In this document: positions 1-13,407 of the stretch, piece after piece
How positions within the stretch are numbered: position 1 is the stretch's first letter
Layout of the letters: the number at the start of each line of letters is the position of its first letter
Assembly: GCA_036897095.1 (NCBI GenBank)
Contig: JAYMSP010000054.1
Coordinates: forward strand, 36,048 to 100,047
DNA length: 64,000 nt
Source: Plantago elongata
Lineage: Eukaryota; Streptophyta; Magnoliopsida; Lamiales; Plantaginaceae
Direction: 5' to 3'
Position numbers and translations under genes: made by a program
Notes under the pieces: model-generated
Database searches by the model: none
What the model was told of the DNA's origin: nothing
The model's input: only the letters and a program-made list of their open reading frames with translations

Positions 1-3000
1 ATCTTGACTAATCTTGAGCAAGGAATGATAACGCAATTAGTAATACTCTCTCTAATATGTATTCTAAATAGTATTTAGTAGTAGTTAGTGTATTGTACTC
101 TATATTAGTGCCTTATATTTGATTATTTATTATAGTTAAATTCTTAGCTTAGTTATGCAATGTAATTTATATAAATTAAGGTGAGTATAATAATAAAATA
201 CATAAAATGAAGTCTAGTATTAGTATATGAGCTAACACGATACTATATATAGTATATTGTCAAGTTCTACAAGATTTAGCAATACCTTTAATAAAATAAT
301 AAAGTCCTTCGAGCACTAAAAAGGAATTCCTTTTAGAAATGTTTGCAAGATAAGTAAATTAGAAAAGTACTACTTACTCCTTCCTACTTCGTATATAAAT
401 ATTTTGTGGGAAATGTAAAACACAACTCATTCAGAAAGCTTTTAAGTTATACAGAGTTATATAGCTGTTGTCATTTTTTTATAATTACTTTTATTATTTA
501 GGGTTCGTTAGAGGTTATATAAGCACTTAAATTTAGATTAGACGAGACTACTTAAGAGTTCCCCTAATACTTGTTGTTTCATACTTGATGATTAAAAAAG
601 CTTGTATTGCAAAACTCTAATAAATAATATAATAAAATTATAGAATTACACTAAACTATATCTACCGAAATTTGGTCTAGGAAGGAGACATCTTTATGTA
701 TTTACATATTTACGTCAAGATGTGTGCAAGGAAATAACTGCTCTTATATTTATTATACTAGATAGCACGCATTTCTTCTTAAATGAAAGACTTTGATTAG
801 TTCGTAACATACGTAACATAGAATGCTTTTCTCTAACTTAAAAACTTGTTGGTAAATTATTCAAATTTAATGTAGTACGATCCTTGTTACCTACGAACCC
901 AAAAATTCTTAGTGAAGATCATTATGCAAACCTTGGTAGTATATACTACATAATTTGTTATAATATTTAGGAGAAAGTACCCCCTCTTGTTAAAGTTATT
1001 TTATTATATTAACAGAATCTTTATAGAAAAACTTCTAAAGGATTTTAATAAATAAAGGACAACACAGAATATAATATAGACTAGATCCGATAAGAAACAC
1101 ACCAAGGATCTGTCCTTACTTTCGTTGTTGCAAGAATTAAGTAGACATAGTGCACCCTCCCTATGGGGCAAAGTGCTCATAATAACAAACAATGTACTCT
1201 CTAGTGTCTTCTCTTATATCTATGCTTGGACTTTACTAAAAAGAACTAAAAAGATAGTGGAGAATTTACATGCGGAATTCGCCTATTACATGAATTAGTC
1301 TCTTCTATACTTCTAGATTCTATATAGATATGTAGTAAAAATACCGCATTTACATGCTAAATTTATATTTACTATGTTACATTTAGCTCAGTGGGCACGC
1401 GTGAATCTCTTCTATAAATTCTTACTTAACTATTTTATTTAAATACTTTCTTAGAGTAATGGCCTTGACACGTTATTTTAGGATCCATCCCTTCTACCCA
1501 TTTATTCATATTCTCCTAGTTATACTCGGAAATCCAAGGTAAATAAGGACATGTAAGCTATATTGGCTAAAATAGATATGTTGTAGAAATACTTACTACA
1601 AGGAGAAGGTAAAGTGAGTACTCTATAGAAATTATGTGCTATTTCGAGGAAATTCTATAGTATGTTAGACCTATAATTAGATAAAAGTTTAAGAAAAAAA
1701 ATAACTTGAAGAAATACCGAGGATATACATAAAAAGAGCAACTCGTGAAATTAAGATCTATGTAATGCAAATTAGAATACAAGAAAAGCATAGCATAAGA
1801 AGTAGGAAGTATATTTAAGAACTTAGCATAACGCAGAGACTAAATTAGACAAGGTTCAGCAATCTCTAGGAATGCCTTGTCAGGAAGATTCCAGTACTCT
1901 AATATTCATTCCATGTTTATTTTTTTATTTATTATGTACAAGCACACTAGACCTTTGTTGTAGCTAAAGTTTATATTATAGGGATAGGGGAGTCATTACA
2001 AAAGTGTAAGCCAGCAAAGTTACTTCTAGGCAGCAGGCAGTAGAGTAGTTTTCTATATTTAAGAAATAGATTATTATAATCAAGTAATATAATAAAAATA
2101 ATAATATGTCATGCTAAACCCAATTAAAGTAGTCATAAGAATGCTGGAATATCAAATTTTATAAAATTATTATTCTCAGTCATTAACATGGAATAGTTTT
2201 CGAATATATAATCTTATATATATATATATCAAAGATAAGTACCACAAATTCTTTTCTATTTTAAGACAGGGTTGGCTTTTCTTTTACATTTGTCTTTTTT
2301 CTTTGGGAGTAACGGCTTTCCTTTTATCGGACTATAATAAAATAACTCCTACTGTCTTTTTCTTCTATAGAAGAAGAATAGAAGGGATTTCTTTATAGTG
2401 TTTAGAAAAAAGTTACATAAATTAGACCTATATATGGCTTACTCTACTTTTAGCCTATAATAACTAGAATAACTAGGTATCCTCCCAACTTTGTCTATGG
2501 GTAAATTAAGGGAGCCATTATAATTAAGCACTTAATTTCTAATTGCGAGATATATTAGCTTAGTTCTTCCCTAACAAATTATACTGTCACTCTATTTACT
2601 AATGTTTTCTCGCTATAAAATGTAATATAAAAAAGTAAACCTACATTGATTGTTACTTGCTAAGACTTATTAATTCATTAATAGTAAACCGTAGTTTTGA
2701 GATTAGAGAGTGAAGAACAAGGGGCTTAGTATAAGTCAAGGGTATTAGGGAATCGAGAAACAACTACGCGTAGAATTATTCTATAATATATATATATAAA
2801 TAAGTCTATACAATTAAATGAGTACTATCTTGTTTATAACAGCAAACTATTAGAAGAAGTACCTTTTAGATCTTAAGGCCCTCCTAAGAGAATTAGTAGA
2901 AAATTAAGTTAGCTAGTTAGAAGTAAGAACTATATTTACGTAATGTTATTGCATTTTACTTAAAATATAGTAAGTATGAAGTTAAAAAGCTTAATAACTC

Positions 3001-3998
3001 CTTACATTACAGTTTAAATCTTTTATATGAGATACATATTTATACTATAATAATAGTATAAATTACCTTATAACTAAGTACTTAAATAACTATAAAAAAG
3101 AACCTAAATACATAATACAAAAGAGGGTAGAAGGTTGTATAGTTCTTTAAATAAATGAGTGAATATAAAAAAAATATAAGCTTTCCTTAGTAGACAAGTA
3201 GACACTTTATACTCTTAACTATATTTCTAGTATGCATTCCCTTATGAATATTTCTTTACTTACTAGTCTTAATTATCATTTATCATGAAGTCTCTTTTTA
3301 GAATCTGTACTGCCTGAGGATACTATAGGTAAGGGAGTACTCTTCTTTTGTATGCTAATTAATTCCTCAATTATTGCAAGAATTAGAGCTAACGTTTCCT
3401 CTCCTTTCAAAGCAAAAATATTTTTATTAGTTCTAAAAAAAAAAATGAGTGAGAATGACTACTATATATCGATCTCTACCTCGCATAATATAATAGAAGC
3501 TTAATTAAGTTAGAAAATACTCGGTGCTGCTTTAATTATTAAAAGATTCTTTTTTTTTATAAATAAATTATATAAAAAATTTTTTACTCGAAGAAATAGA
3601 AGAAAATAGGTCGTGAACATACCTTTTCTGCGTTTAATTTAAGTAGTATATTTTATAATTAGAATTAGTATCCTTGTCTTGCTGCCCATGAAGACATCTA
3701 CCTAAATGAAAATGATTTCTACGGAAGCAGTATACAATATTTTATGCTTTTATTATTCAATTACTTGATGACCCCCTATACAACTATACGTGTACATGTC
3801 TTCTATGATGACATACTGAACATTGTAGATCTAGGGTTTATCCTATACTAGAGTAGTTTAGTAGTTACCGTCTGGTTGCATAACATAATTAGAGCGTTAA
3901 GCTATAAATGATTAAAAGAGTATTCTTAGCTATATAAATTATTATATATATTACTTTTGGTGGGATTTAGATAGAGTAAGGCAGGATCGTCATAATAT

Positions 3999-4010
3999 TT
4001 CCCGCGGGAA
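3999..4010. repeat. G+C-rich 12-nt palindrome ttcccgcgggaa
   Basis: A self-complementary 12-mer with an eight-base G+C core in DNA otherwise strongly AT-rich. It is short enough to be chance. It is listed because G+C runs of this length are rare in the surrounding 10 kb. Confidence 0.5.
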
Positions 4011-6818
4011 GTATTAGGAATAGTACCAGGATAAATAGTATCCAGGGATTGGTGAAATGAAACAGATCTTAACTCATTCATAATCTTTCTTTTCAAGGAT
4101 ATACGAGGGTAACTCTATATAAGCACAAAATACACTTTTCTTAGAGCTTGCTTGTTGGAGTAATCATTTCATGTTGAATTAGATAGAAGAAGACTCTATG
4201 GTTGTCATACATTGTTCTGGTTCTACTCATACAGTACAGGTAAGGCACGTAAGAAGAAGTCTACCGCTCAACTATAATAAAGCGAGGTCCAAATCATTTT
4301 TCTATAAGCAAGTCACATGACAATCAATCCTACTAGAATACTGCAAATAGAATCGTGCCCTGCATCTGAATATTTGAATACTAGCAGTTTCTATATATTA
4401 TATATAGCCTTTGTATATCTATACCCTGGCTGTATAATATATTGAATAAATAATATCCTAGGCTAAATTTAGTTTACTTACTTTTGAAGTATATTTAAAG
4501 GGATAAAGGATAGGAATACCAACGCTTCTTTTTTTGCATTATTGTGTTTTGTTTACCTAGGAAAGCTTGGGTCCTAATACCAATAACCTTAAATAAAAAC
4601 CTAATAAAATAATATAAATTAAAAGTAAGCATACAAAAAAGGAGCCACTTGTAGAGCTCTTAACTCTTTATAGTGCTCTTGTGGTATACTAACTTAACTC
4701 CTATAATTATAAATTTGTTACTTTTTAATTCCATCCATCACTTGCAGATTGCTTGCTTACGAATGTAAGTGTTCCAAAGTATTCAACAACATGGAAGAGC
4801 TGGTCTAGGGGGGTTTTTAATAATTAAAATTAGATATAGTGCTTATTTAAATTCGTATATTAGTACATAAATAAGTAAGAGAAATATTGTGTACTTTTTT
4901 AAGAATTATATAGAATAAACTAAGTCTATATAACTTTCTACCTTTATACAAAAAGTTAATATATATATATATCTTAGTAAATTGATAGGGAAACTCTAGC
5001 ACACAAAGCCCCACGATATCTTAGAGATTTTTCTATCTATGCTTATAATTTGCACATGTATTTTAAACCAGGTACTTTATTTTTAGTCCCAGAAGTTAAG
5101 CTATTAATACTTTTTTATTCTATTTACGTGCCATACCCTAACGAAAAATAGAATATTCTAGTAACTCACTAAGTATTTTTTTTAGTAAAGTAAGATTCTA
5201 ATCGCGGAAAAAGCCTCTATGCTAATTTTTATTAAGTAAGATAAGAGATAATTTCGTATACTGTGTCTCACAGAAATGAAAATGAAATATATTCTTGTAT
5301 ATAAAAACTAGCAGACCACAATGCACTGAGATCTCTTCCGTTATATTAGGTTTAGTAACCTCTTCTACTATAAGTAAGAACAGTAAGCCTTGTAGTAGAA
5401 GAAGCTTGTTTCTTATTATTAAAGAGAACACTGTATATTTCTAACATGAATTTATTTTTATACTATATCGCAAGAAATTTTGTGTGTTTGTACTATTACT
5501 CTCTAAGTACTACTCATATTAGACAACTACTTTGGAGAACCCCCATATGAGAATCCCCTGCTTCTAGTGTTTCCTAATTACTTTAGAGTTCACTACAAAA
5601 TACATGGGTTACCTCTTTGTATCATATGAATCCTCTACTCCCTTTTAGTAATTAGTAGATACCTTTTCCTTAGTAATTCCTAAAATTTCGTTAAGCTCCC
5701 TTAAGATGTATTTAATAATAAAGAATTGAGTGCGATACTATAAAATATAATGAAGATAATAAAAGTAAAAAAAGGGAACACTTTATATTTTGTACGTACA
5801 AGGACAAGAAACTAAGCAAAAAGAGCGCATAAGATAGGTACTGGGTAGGCCAGGGCGGCCTGCAAATGTGATTGAGAAGTAAACATAAACAGGGTGTAGT
5901 CATAGATCTTAATTTTGTACTTTTAGTGTTAGTTGTGTCGCATATACTCTATAAATCTAGAAAAATACTAGTGAAGACTAAATGAGAACCAAATAAATAA
6001 GTCTTTGCTTATAGTTTTATACATATAAGTCTAGCTTATAAAATGAAACCTAAAAGACATACCTAGACAACTCCTCCACGTATTCTTTTAGTATAACCCT
6101 CTTCTTATATAGGAGTGTACACTATAACTAAAATTGTAGCTTAATCTAACTAAAGTATGCTCCCTATACAACAACGGAGGAGGGGGGAACTATCTATAAA
6201 GAAATACTGAACGTAACAATAATGAGTACTGCTCACAAGTATAAAAAGGGTGCTCCCCTCCCCCTTGGCATAGATTAATATCCTACGGTGTAGAGAGTAT
6301 CTCCTTAAAATGTCTAACGAAAAATGTACTTATCTAAACTAAATCTAAGTCTACACGGATCGCTTCTAGCTCTAAGTCATAATCATAATAAAGTTTTGTT
6401 AGAAAAGTATAATAAGTATGTAAATGAGTTAACCAAATTGAATGTGAATGTACTAGAATAGAAGCATAATTACTAAATCAAGAAGAGAGGAGTCTCTTTA
6501 CTTATATTATAATGTAACAGCACACGTAGACAATTAGTTATAAGGCATACTACGCTTAGAAGGAGAACTACTTAAGTAAATAAAGAAAGCTCTCTGTTCT
6601 AGAAATTATCTTATCAGGGGATGTTGCCATAGAAGCACATAGTAAACGAGAATCCAACCCGAACTATCTAGCAAGAATCCTTTATATTTCTAGGGCACTT
6701 TTGACATGTAAATTTATCTAAGAAAATCTTTAGAAAACAACGAACTACTTTGGCAAGATTAGACAAAAATTTTTATAGAAATAAAGAAGTATGCTAGGTT
6801 TTGAACACATCACAATAA

Positions 6819-6848
6819 TGAATTATGATATATATATATCATAATTCA
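6819..6848. repeat. Perfect 30-nt palindrome
   Basis: The left arm tgaattatgatatat is followed with no spacer by its exact reverse complement. The centre is an (AT)n run, so slippage could have helped form it, but the outer arms (tgaattatg / cataattca) are specific. It could extrude as a cruciform or form a hairpin in RNA. No gene lies nearby, so a terminator role is not supported. Confidence 0.9.
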
Positions 6849-7773
6849 CTGAATGTACTCTCTACTAAGTAATTTAGTACATAAATGATATAGGATTAGT
6901 CTTATATATACTGTAGAGTTAAGCAATGTAAAAACGAGTCTATATTTTTTTACGTGTAACAAGCTTCTATTTATATAAATAAAACACCGTTAAGTTTTAG
7001 CACTTCGTGCAAAACTTTATATTCCTTATTTCTATGATACTTTATCTCGAACACGTATTAATATAGATGGCAAGCTACTAGCATACCTGAGTTGGGGAAT
7101 TAAACAGATATCTAGTCCTTTCTATGATAATTGATATTACAACTTAGCAAGCGACTTCTAGGAAATAATTTAACACCTTAATGAAGTAAACCTTACTTTT
7201 TAGGGAAGAGAAATTTATTATATTAATTAGGTTAGGGCTTAATTACTACACCTCCGCAAAAGATATCTGGGTCTTAGCTAAAAAAAAGTCTCAAAGTTGA
7301 TATGCGATGCGCACTATATAAATTATAAGAGAATTATACAAATCTAGTAAAGCACTAAGTACACAAATCCAAGAAGAGATCTTCATACCTTTTCTTTTAA
7401 TTAATAAGTAGTTTTCTTTTACACAAAAATAAGATAAGTATTTCGCATTACGGAGTTACTTCCCATTTTTTATAATTATAAAAAGATAAAGTATACTAAA
7501 TTTGTTTAAGTTTACTGCTAAAACGAGAACCAAAAAGACTCGAGTATAATACCTGAAGAAAAAGAGATTAGGTATAAAGTAAGGGTTACACCATATAATT
7601 AATATAATAAATGTAGAATGAAACTATATCCTATACCAAAGTAAATTGGTTTTTGACAAAACCTTTACCATGTAATAAATTCTCCTTGAAATATTCTCTT
7701 TCTAAAAATAATAGATCCGATTACTGTGACTCTATATGAGGTTTATGTCTTTTAATAATTGTTTAATAATGTT

Positions 7774-7811
7774 GACATCAACAACATCATCAACAAAGAC
7801 CAACAAGACAT
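7774..7811. repeat. CAA/CAT-rich low-complexity run
   Basis: Degenerate triplet run (acatcaacaacatcatcaac and onward) made almost only of A, C and T. Simple-sequence DNA; no coding meaning is evident. Confidence 0.6.
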
Positions 7812-7869
7812 GGGTTCGAAAATCCTACTTGTTTGTTCCTTTCCTTAGAATTTTATATCTTTTTAATAA

Positions 7870-7893
7870 AATTCCTAAGTATACTTAGGAATT
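7870..7893. repeat. Perfect 24-nt palindrome
   Basis: The arm aattcctaagta is followed directly by tacttaggaatt, with no mismatch or spacer. Unlike a simple TA run it has mixed composition, so it is unlikely to come from slippage. Function unknown; no adjacent gene. Confidence 0.9.
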
Positions 7894-9858
7894 ATTCTTC
7901 TAAGATATAGCGCGCTTTATGTGATTGATGTACTTAACATGTCCTACTTATTATGATAGCATACTCTACCTATATAGATAGTTATTATACATAATATAGC
8001 TATAACTTACCCTTATCATGCAAGTTCTGTTGTGAGCCTTCTCTTTTTGTACTAACGAAATTACCTCTACCAAGTATAAATAAGGCATACCAGGGAGTAT
8101 CTTCACTTACAGGATATGTTGTTCTATCTATTTAAAACTATTTTAAAAGACTCTACTTTAAATACTCTATTACTAATAATTTATTTACTAATAAATTATA
8201 TTAATTAATCGCGTGTTATTCGCTGTCCACAAGCTATACTTTATGTTGGTATTTGGTAAAGATTTCTCTAAAGAAGTTTCTATAGAATTTGTATAAAATG
8301 ATATATAATATAATAGTGTGCCTAAAAAACCTCTTAAGAGCCTGTACTAAAGGAAGTCCTGATAATAATAATTTATGCCCATAATTTAGAATTTAGGTAC
8401 ATGCTCTAAGCATGTGTTGTTTTAAAAGATATTACTTAACCAGTTCACTAGTGATACATTATTACAATACAATACTACCCGTGTAACCTATCATTTCTAA
8501 ATATAAAGACTAGGCATATTGTACAAGAACAAAAAAGTATAAATTAATAATTATATACTATAGCAAAGTATGTTTCTTTCGGATGTACTTAAAAAAAAAG
8601 TCATTAAGGACATTAAGAGAAGAAATAAATGTACGCTTCTTAAAATGTGTGCTGAGGTCTTAGCAAACTCGCAATTTCATCTAAGGTTCCGTGCTTTATA
8701 CTATAATCGTATTTATTTATGATAACCTAGGAAGGACGTATCTAGTGCAATTCATGAAAGAACTCTGAGTACTCCCCCTTTAGCTAGAAATAAACTAGTG
8801 TTAGTTTTAAGTTAATTAGTAAAGAAGAAAGCTTAGAATCTAGAGTATTTACCGTACGTAGTACAAGTTAAGTAGTGTTATTTTATACTTAGCTTATATT
8901 TGATCTTATTAGTAATTATTCTAAATTATAAGTGCCGCCTAAAAAATATTAATGTTTCAATATGATGTCCAACATAAAGAAAAAAGATAAAAGTCTAATA
9001 ACATTCATAAATTCGCAAAAGGATAAGGAACACAGCCTACTGCTACTATATTAAATTAAGAAAGATATTTAACAGAGCTTTATACTACTCTAACCCTATT
9101 TCGCTCTACTATAGGATTACATGGACTAAAATAAATATTCTACCTACACTTAGTTTCTTGCATTTAGTCTTATATGTAGGTATAGTATTTTTCTCTATCA
9201 TGATTATTCAGGAATCTGCACAGAGTAAAAGCGTATTTATATATTTTTATTTATAATAATTAATAAAGATACTTCTCCAATAAAGCCAACAAAATTATAT
9301 ACATATATAATTATAAAGACCAAGGATGAATTGCCAAAACCTTTACTTTATAAATAATTATAAATCAATCCTATATTCTATTCGCATTATATCTATATTT
9401 TTTAAGCTCGCGTGCATGCTTTCTTTTTAGATGTAACATAAGCCACTCACAATTGTAATAATTACATTACAGTATACTCTGCTTTTTCTACAAATTCTTA
9501 TAATATGGAAAAATACGACACGCAGTTGCTTACTATTCTTTATCCATATTTTTATCTTTGAGTTACTCGCAAAGACTACAAAAGTTTAATACAATAAAGT
9601 GTAGGTATTTTTCTGTATAACACCAGTAGAGTTCACGAGCTTTTTGTTGTTATTGTATTGAACTTTTTAAACTTATATCTTTTCCTTTTAATTTTAATAT
9701 AAGACTTCGCTCTCTAATGCAATCCTAAGGTATATTACCTCTCGTGAATTAGTAATTTTATTTATACAATAAAAAGGCACTATAAGAATATATTATTTTA
9801 TAGATTTCCATTTATAGAAAACAACAACTCGTGTTTATATTTATAGTAAGATAAGAAT

Positions 9859-9870
9859 TGGCTACCCAGT
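9859..9870. repeat. Dispersed 12-mer tggctacccagt, copy 1
   Basis: Identical to 30095-30106 on the same strand, with weakly similar T-rich sequence after it (caaatattttt versus aaatgtttctt). It may be the core of an old dispersed repeat or a coincidence. Confidence 0.4.
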
Positions 9871-10788
9871 CAAATATTTTTGCTTACTCTATGTTTTATA
9901 GTTGTACATAAAAAAATAAAACACCTCTGTAAAGACTGGTAGTTCCTTCTTTGTTATAGTTATACATAGATAGATTCTCTTACATTAGTGTACTAACTTA
10001 TTAGTATATTTTTTCATAAACTTAGTTAGTAAATTAGTAGCTCTCATCTATACGTAATTGTCTTTTATAGTCTTGTTACGTTTATGAGAGATTTATGATA
10101 GACGTGCACATTTCTCCAATGTACATGCTAAATACATGGGTGCAGTGTCAATAAGTGCATTCTATCCATTCTGTCATGTAAGCGTGCTTCTGATTTGAAC
10201 TACTTTCTTTAAAACTGTGTACGTATATAGCCATACGTATTGATTTTCAACAACTTGCTTTTGACTGATTCTCATTGGTATAGTTGACTTGTATCTTCAT
10301 TCTTGATTGCTCCTGTCAACGTGATTATTGATACAGCTCTCTTCTTGTTAGCATTGTTTTCTGGTCTAAATATGTTCCCTTCTATGAATTCCTGCTATGA
10401 AATATGTTTGGCTTCTAGTAGAGTAGCTACGGATTAATTAAGGATATTAATGCCCAATCTGCCTTTTCTTAGATCCTATGTGTCTTACCTTGCTCTTAAC
10501 CCGTATACTCGAAAACACCAATAACCCCTTATTATATATATATGTCCTTTATTTCATAATGAATTTGTTCATGTCTTATGCTCTCCTATAGAGCATATCT
10601 ATGTATGGGATTTACTCTTTCTCTACTTTATTTAGAGTATAGTAGTATATTTTTAAAGTACTCGTTACAAAAATTATCAGAAGTCTTGTAAGCTAAAGAT
10701 TATTAGTAGCTAGAGTAATGTATCTATGATAGGATTAGACAAAGAATCTATAAGAAAGGAGTTTTACAACACATCACACAACAAGGGA

Positions 10789-10797
10789 TCTCTTATG
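10789..10797 (-). promoter_or_regulatory. CRTA-type promoter motif (cataagaga on minus strand)
   Basis: The plus strand reads tctcttatg, giving CATAAGAGA on the minus strand after ACATAATA. It would direct transcription leftwards into gene-free DNA. Consensus match only. Confidence 0.2.
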
Positions 10798-13389
10798 TAT
10801 TATGTATAGATATACTATAATTTTAAGTAAGTAAACCCAGACACAGTGCTTGACAAAAATAATCTCCTTCTTCCTTTCTATCGCTCAGTAGTATTAAAGG
10901 TTCCATTTACGTGTTTAAACACTATATATAAAATTAGTATTCGTTTTCTTAAAACCATTTTAAAATGCTTCTAAAGGCTTTTTATAAGTACACTCTCATA
11001 AAGTACATTAAAATACATAGTTAGGTATAAGTCATAATGCACTCTTTCATCTCTGATTTGATTTTTAACACTAGCAACTATATAACCTTTCATTTACTTG
11101 CCAAAAGAAAATAATCTGCAAAAAAATGAAGCTGACTATATTAACTTCCACGAATGTGATGATTTTTCCGATCCGCCACAAACACTTTGGATTTCTTTAG
11201 AGACTCTAAATATTTCTTACCAGAACAAACAACGTAGACTGGAAATTCTAACAGGGAAAGCACTAAGAAAGATATGTATAAGTTATTAAACTTCTTCTCT
11301 TACCAATATAGTAGATGTTTGCATAGAATTTATTAATTTTAATAAAGTATATTTCTCTAGTAAAGTACCTTTCTTGTACAAAAGTCTAATACGTTAAGGA
11401 ACTATACTTAAATCACGCTGTAAAATTATAGGGTGGTACATACTAGTGTATCACCTCTGTCTAAGAGAAGATACTATAGCGCATTATTAAGGAAAATTAA
11501 TTCGATGTTATTCCCTTGCCCTTTATCTAGACTTACTTCTCTTTAACAGGTGTTTATAAAATAACTTGAGAAGAGAGTTTTTACACTTATTGTTGAATTA
11601 CATCATTACGAAGTGTTTTTCGCCGTTTCTGTAAAGTACCTGTGTTACACAAAATTTAAATATCTTTAGTTTAGTATGTTCTGCTATATTGCTATTATAT
11701 ATAAGGTATGTAGTGTATAGTAGCATAAACTAGATTGTGGAAGAACTGTCCTTAGTAATGAAATTGGTTTGCTTGCAGGGAAAGAGAATACATAATCAAA
11801 TATGAAAGAAGGTCCTTTTTGCGCAACTCTTATTTCTAGTCTACTGGTCTGTCTATCTAGGAAAGGTTCTATTGCACCTAAACTACAGTAATATTTCTTA
11901 CACAACACAAATAAAACATTGAAGGCTGTACTCCTATGAAATTACACAAGTTTGACTTATCTAATTTCCTTAGTTTCATTGTTAGCTATTTGTCACGAAT
12001 TCTTCATTTTAATTAGTAGAGCCTTACACCAGAAGCCATTCTACCAGCAAAGAAGTAGATTATCAAAGACCTTATGTTATGAGTTCTTAGATCCAAAAAC
12101 GACTCCTGGTGATTCAGAAAGGGTAAAAATTTCTTCTTTTTCGTTGTATCCTGACATTGTACTCACTACTATTTGTTATTTGTAAACTGCGTTCCTATCC
12201 TAGTTTATGAAAAATAGGTTAAAGATGCAAAACTCCCAACTCACGTGAGATATTAAGATTTTCATCTTGGGAAAGAAAGAAACATTGTGGATACAGACAA
12301 CTAGTATTATACATTGAATAACTATAAATCATTTATGCTAACTAAGTAAGCTACTTATAAAAAAGAGTCATAGAATCCTTATGTGAAAATACCAAAAGAA
12401 TAACGTAGCAATTGTGTAAATAAAGTTCACAGATCCTCTCTTCCTCATTTTCATTACTATATCTTTTTTGGCAAATTGAGAAAAGACTAAAGTTGTATTC
12501 TATAAATGTAATGGTATACTAACTAAAAGTCTCCAAATAGTATGTGTTACAATTCGCTTTTATTCTTGGGGGTGGTTGCCTGAAGTGGCGCTACTACACT
12601 TAATTACTAGTAAATTCTAATGTTGCTCAACTCTTTCTTTTTTGTTCTTTTTCCTCCTTACTTACAAACCAAGCTTTGTCTATCAAAAAACTACTATTTG
12701 TATTTGACCAAAGAGAAGAATTCTAGACTAATTGAAAAATCCACAGTAAAGAAGAAGCTCGTTTACAATAAAGAATATTATAGAAGACTCTCGCAAAATA
12801 AATAAAAAAGAAGCCCTTATACTATACACCCCGTTCTGCCAAGTAACAATCCGTAGCTAGGAAGTAAGGGAAGAATCATTGAAAAGTTCAGACAGTACTT
12901 GTAGTTAATAAGTAATAAGATATTTATTATTCTGATACTAACTATAATAACGAGGATGATCGTGTTGCCCTTTTTGTGAAATTCTGCTTCGTCGAATGAT
13001 ATTATTTGAACCATGAATTCATCATAATTGCCAAGACCAAGACTATCTGATCTTTCTAAATCTTAAGTTAGCTTTGATTTTCATAATAAATAGACTTGCT
13101 AGATTTGCTTGTGAACTAAAAAGGACCGGGCGAGCTATGTTTTGATTTATCAAAATTTCCTATTTATTTCTAATAGACATAAAAAGAAAGTTCTAGTTTT
13201 GTCTTTAGCTCTGTTTCTATTCTAATACGTAGTACACCTTTGTTTAATAAATAAGTAAATAAATGGCTGTGCCTTGCGAAAAAAATCTATTTGGAAATTG
13301 TCTGAAATTATACCTAAATAAAAAATACAAAAATGAAATTATAGTACACAAATGTCTTGTACATAGATGAAGAAAACAAAAGAAAGAAG

Positions 13390-13407
13390 GTTGTTTTGTT
13401 GTTGTTA
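13390..13407. repeat. GTT-rich short tandem run
   Basis: Short imperfect microsatellite of gttgtt units on the plus strand, 35 bases before the open frame at 13442. No functional reading. Confidence 0.6.

Larger units (their letters stand above)
1..10080. other. Gene-free AT-rich DNA, mixed texture
   Basis: No protein, rRNA or tRNA gene could be supported on either strand. The longest start-to-stop frames are only about 60-70 codons (minus strand at 1004-1192, 5222-5431 and 5712-5903), hydrophobic and AT-driven, like chance frames. Parts resemble the TA-type blocks further right and parts look ordinary (for example about 4140-4440), so I could not divide it cleanly. It holds three notable palindromes (3999-4010, 6819-6848, 7870-7893) and a CAA/CAT-rich run at 7774-7811. 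Confidence 0.7.

Noticed and set aside
7805-7825. T-arm-like gggttcgaaaatcc
   Set aside because: The loop length and stem do not fit a tRNA T-arm, and no acceptor stem is found.
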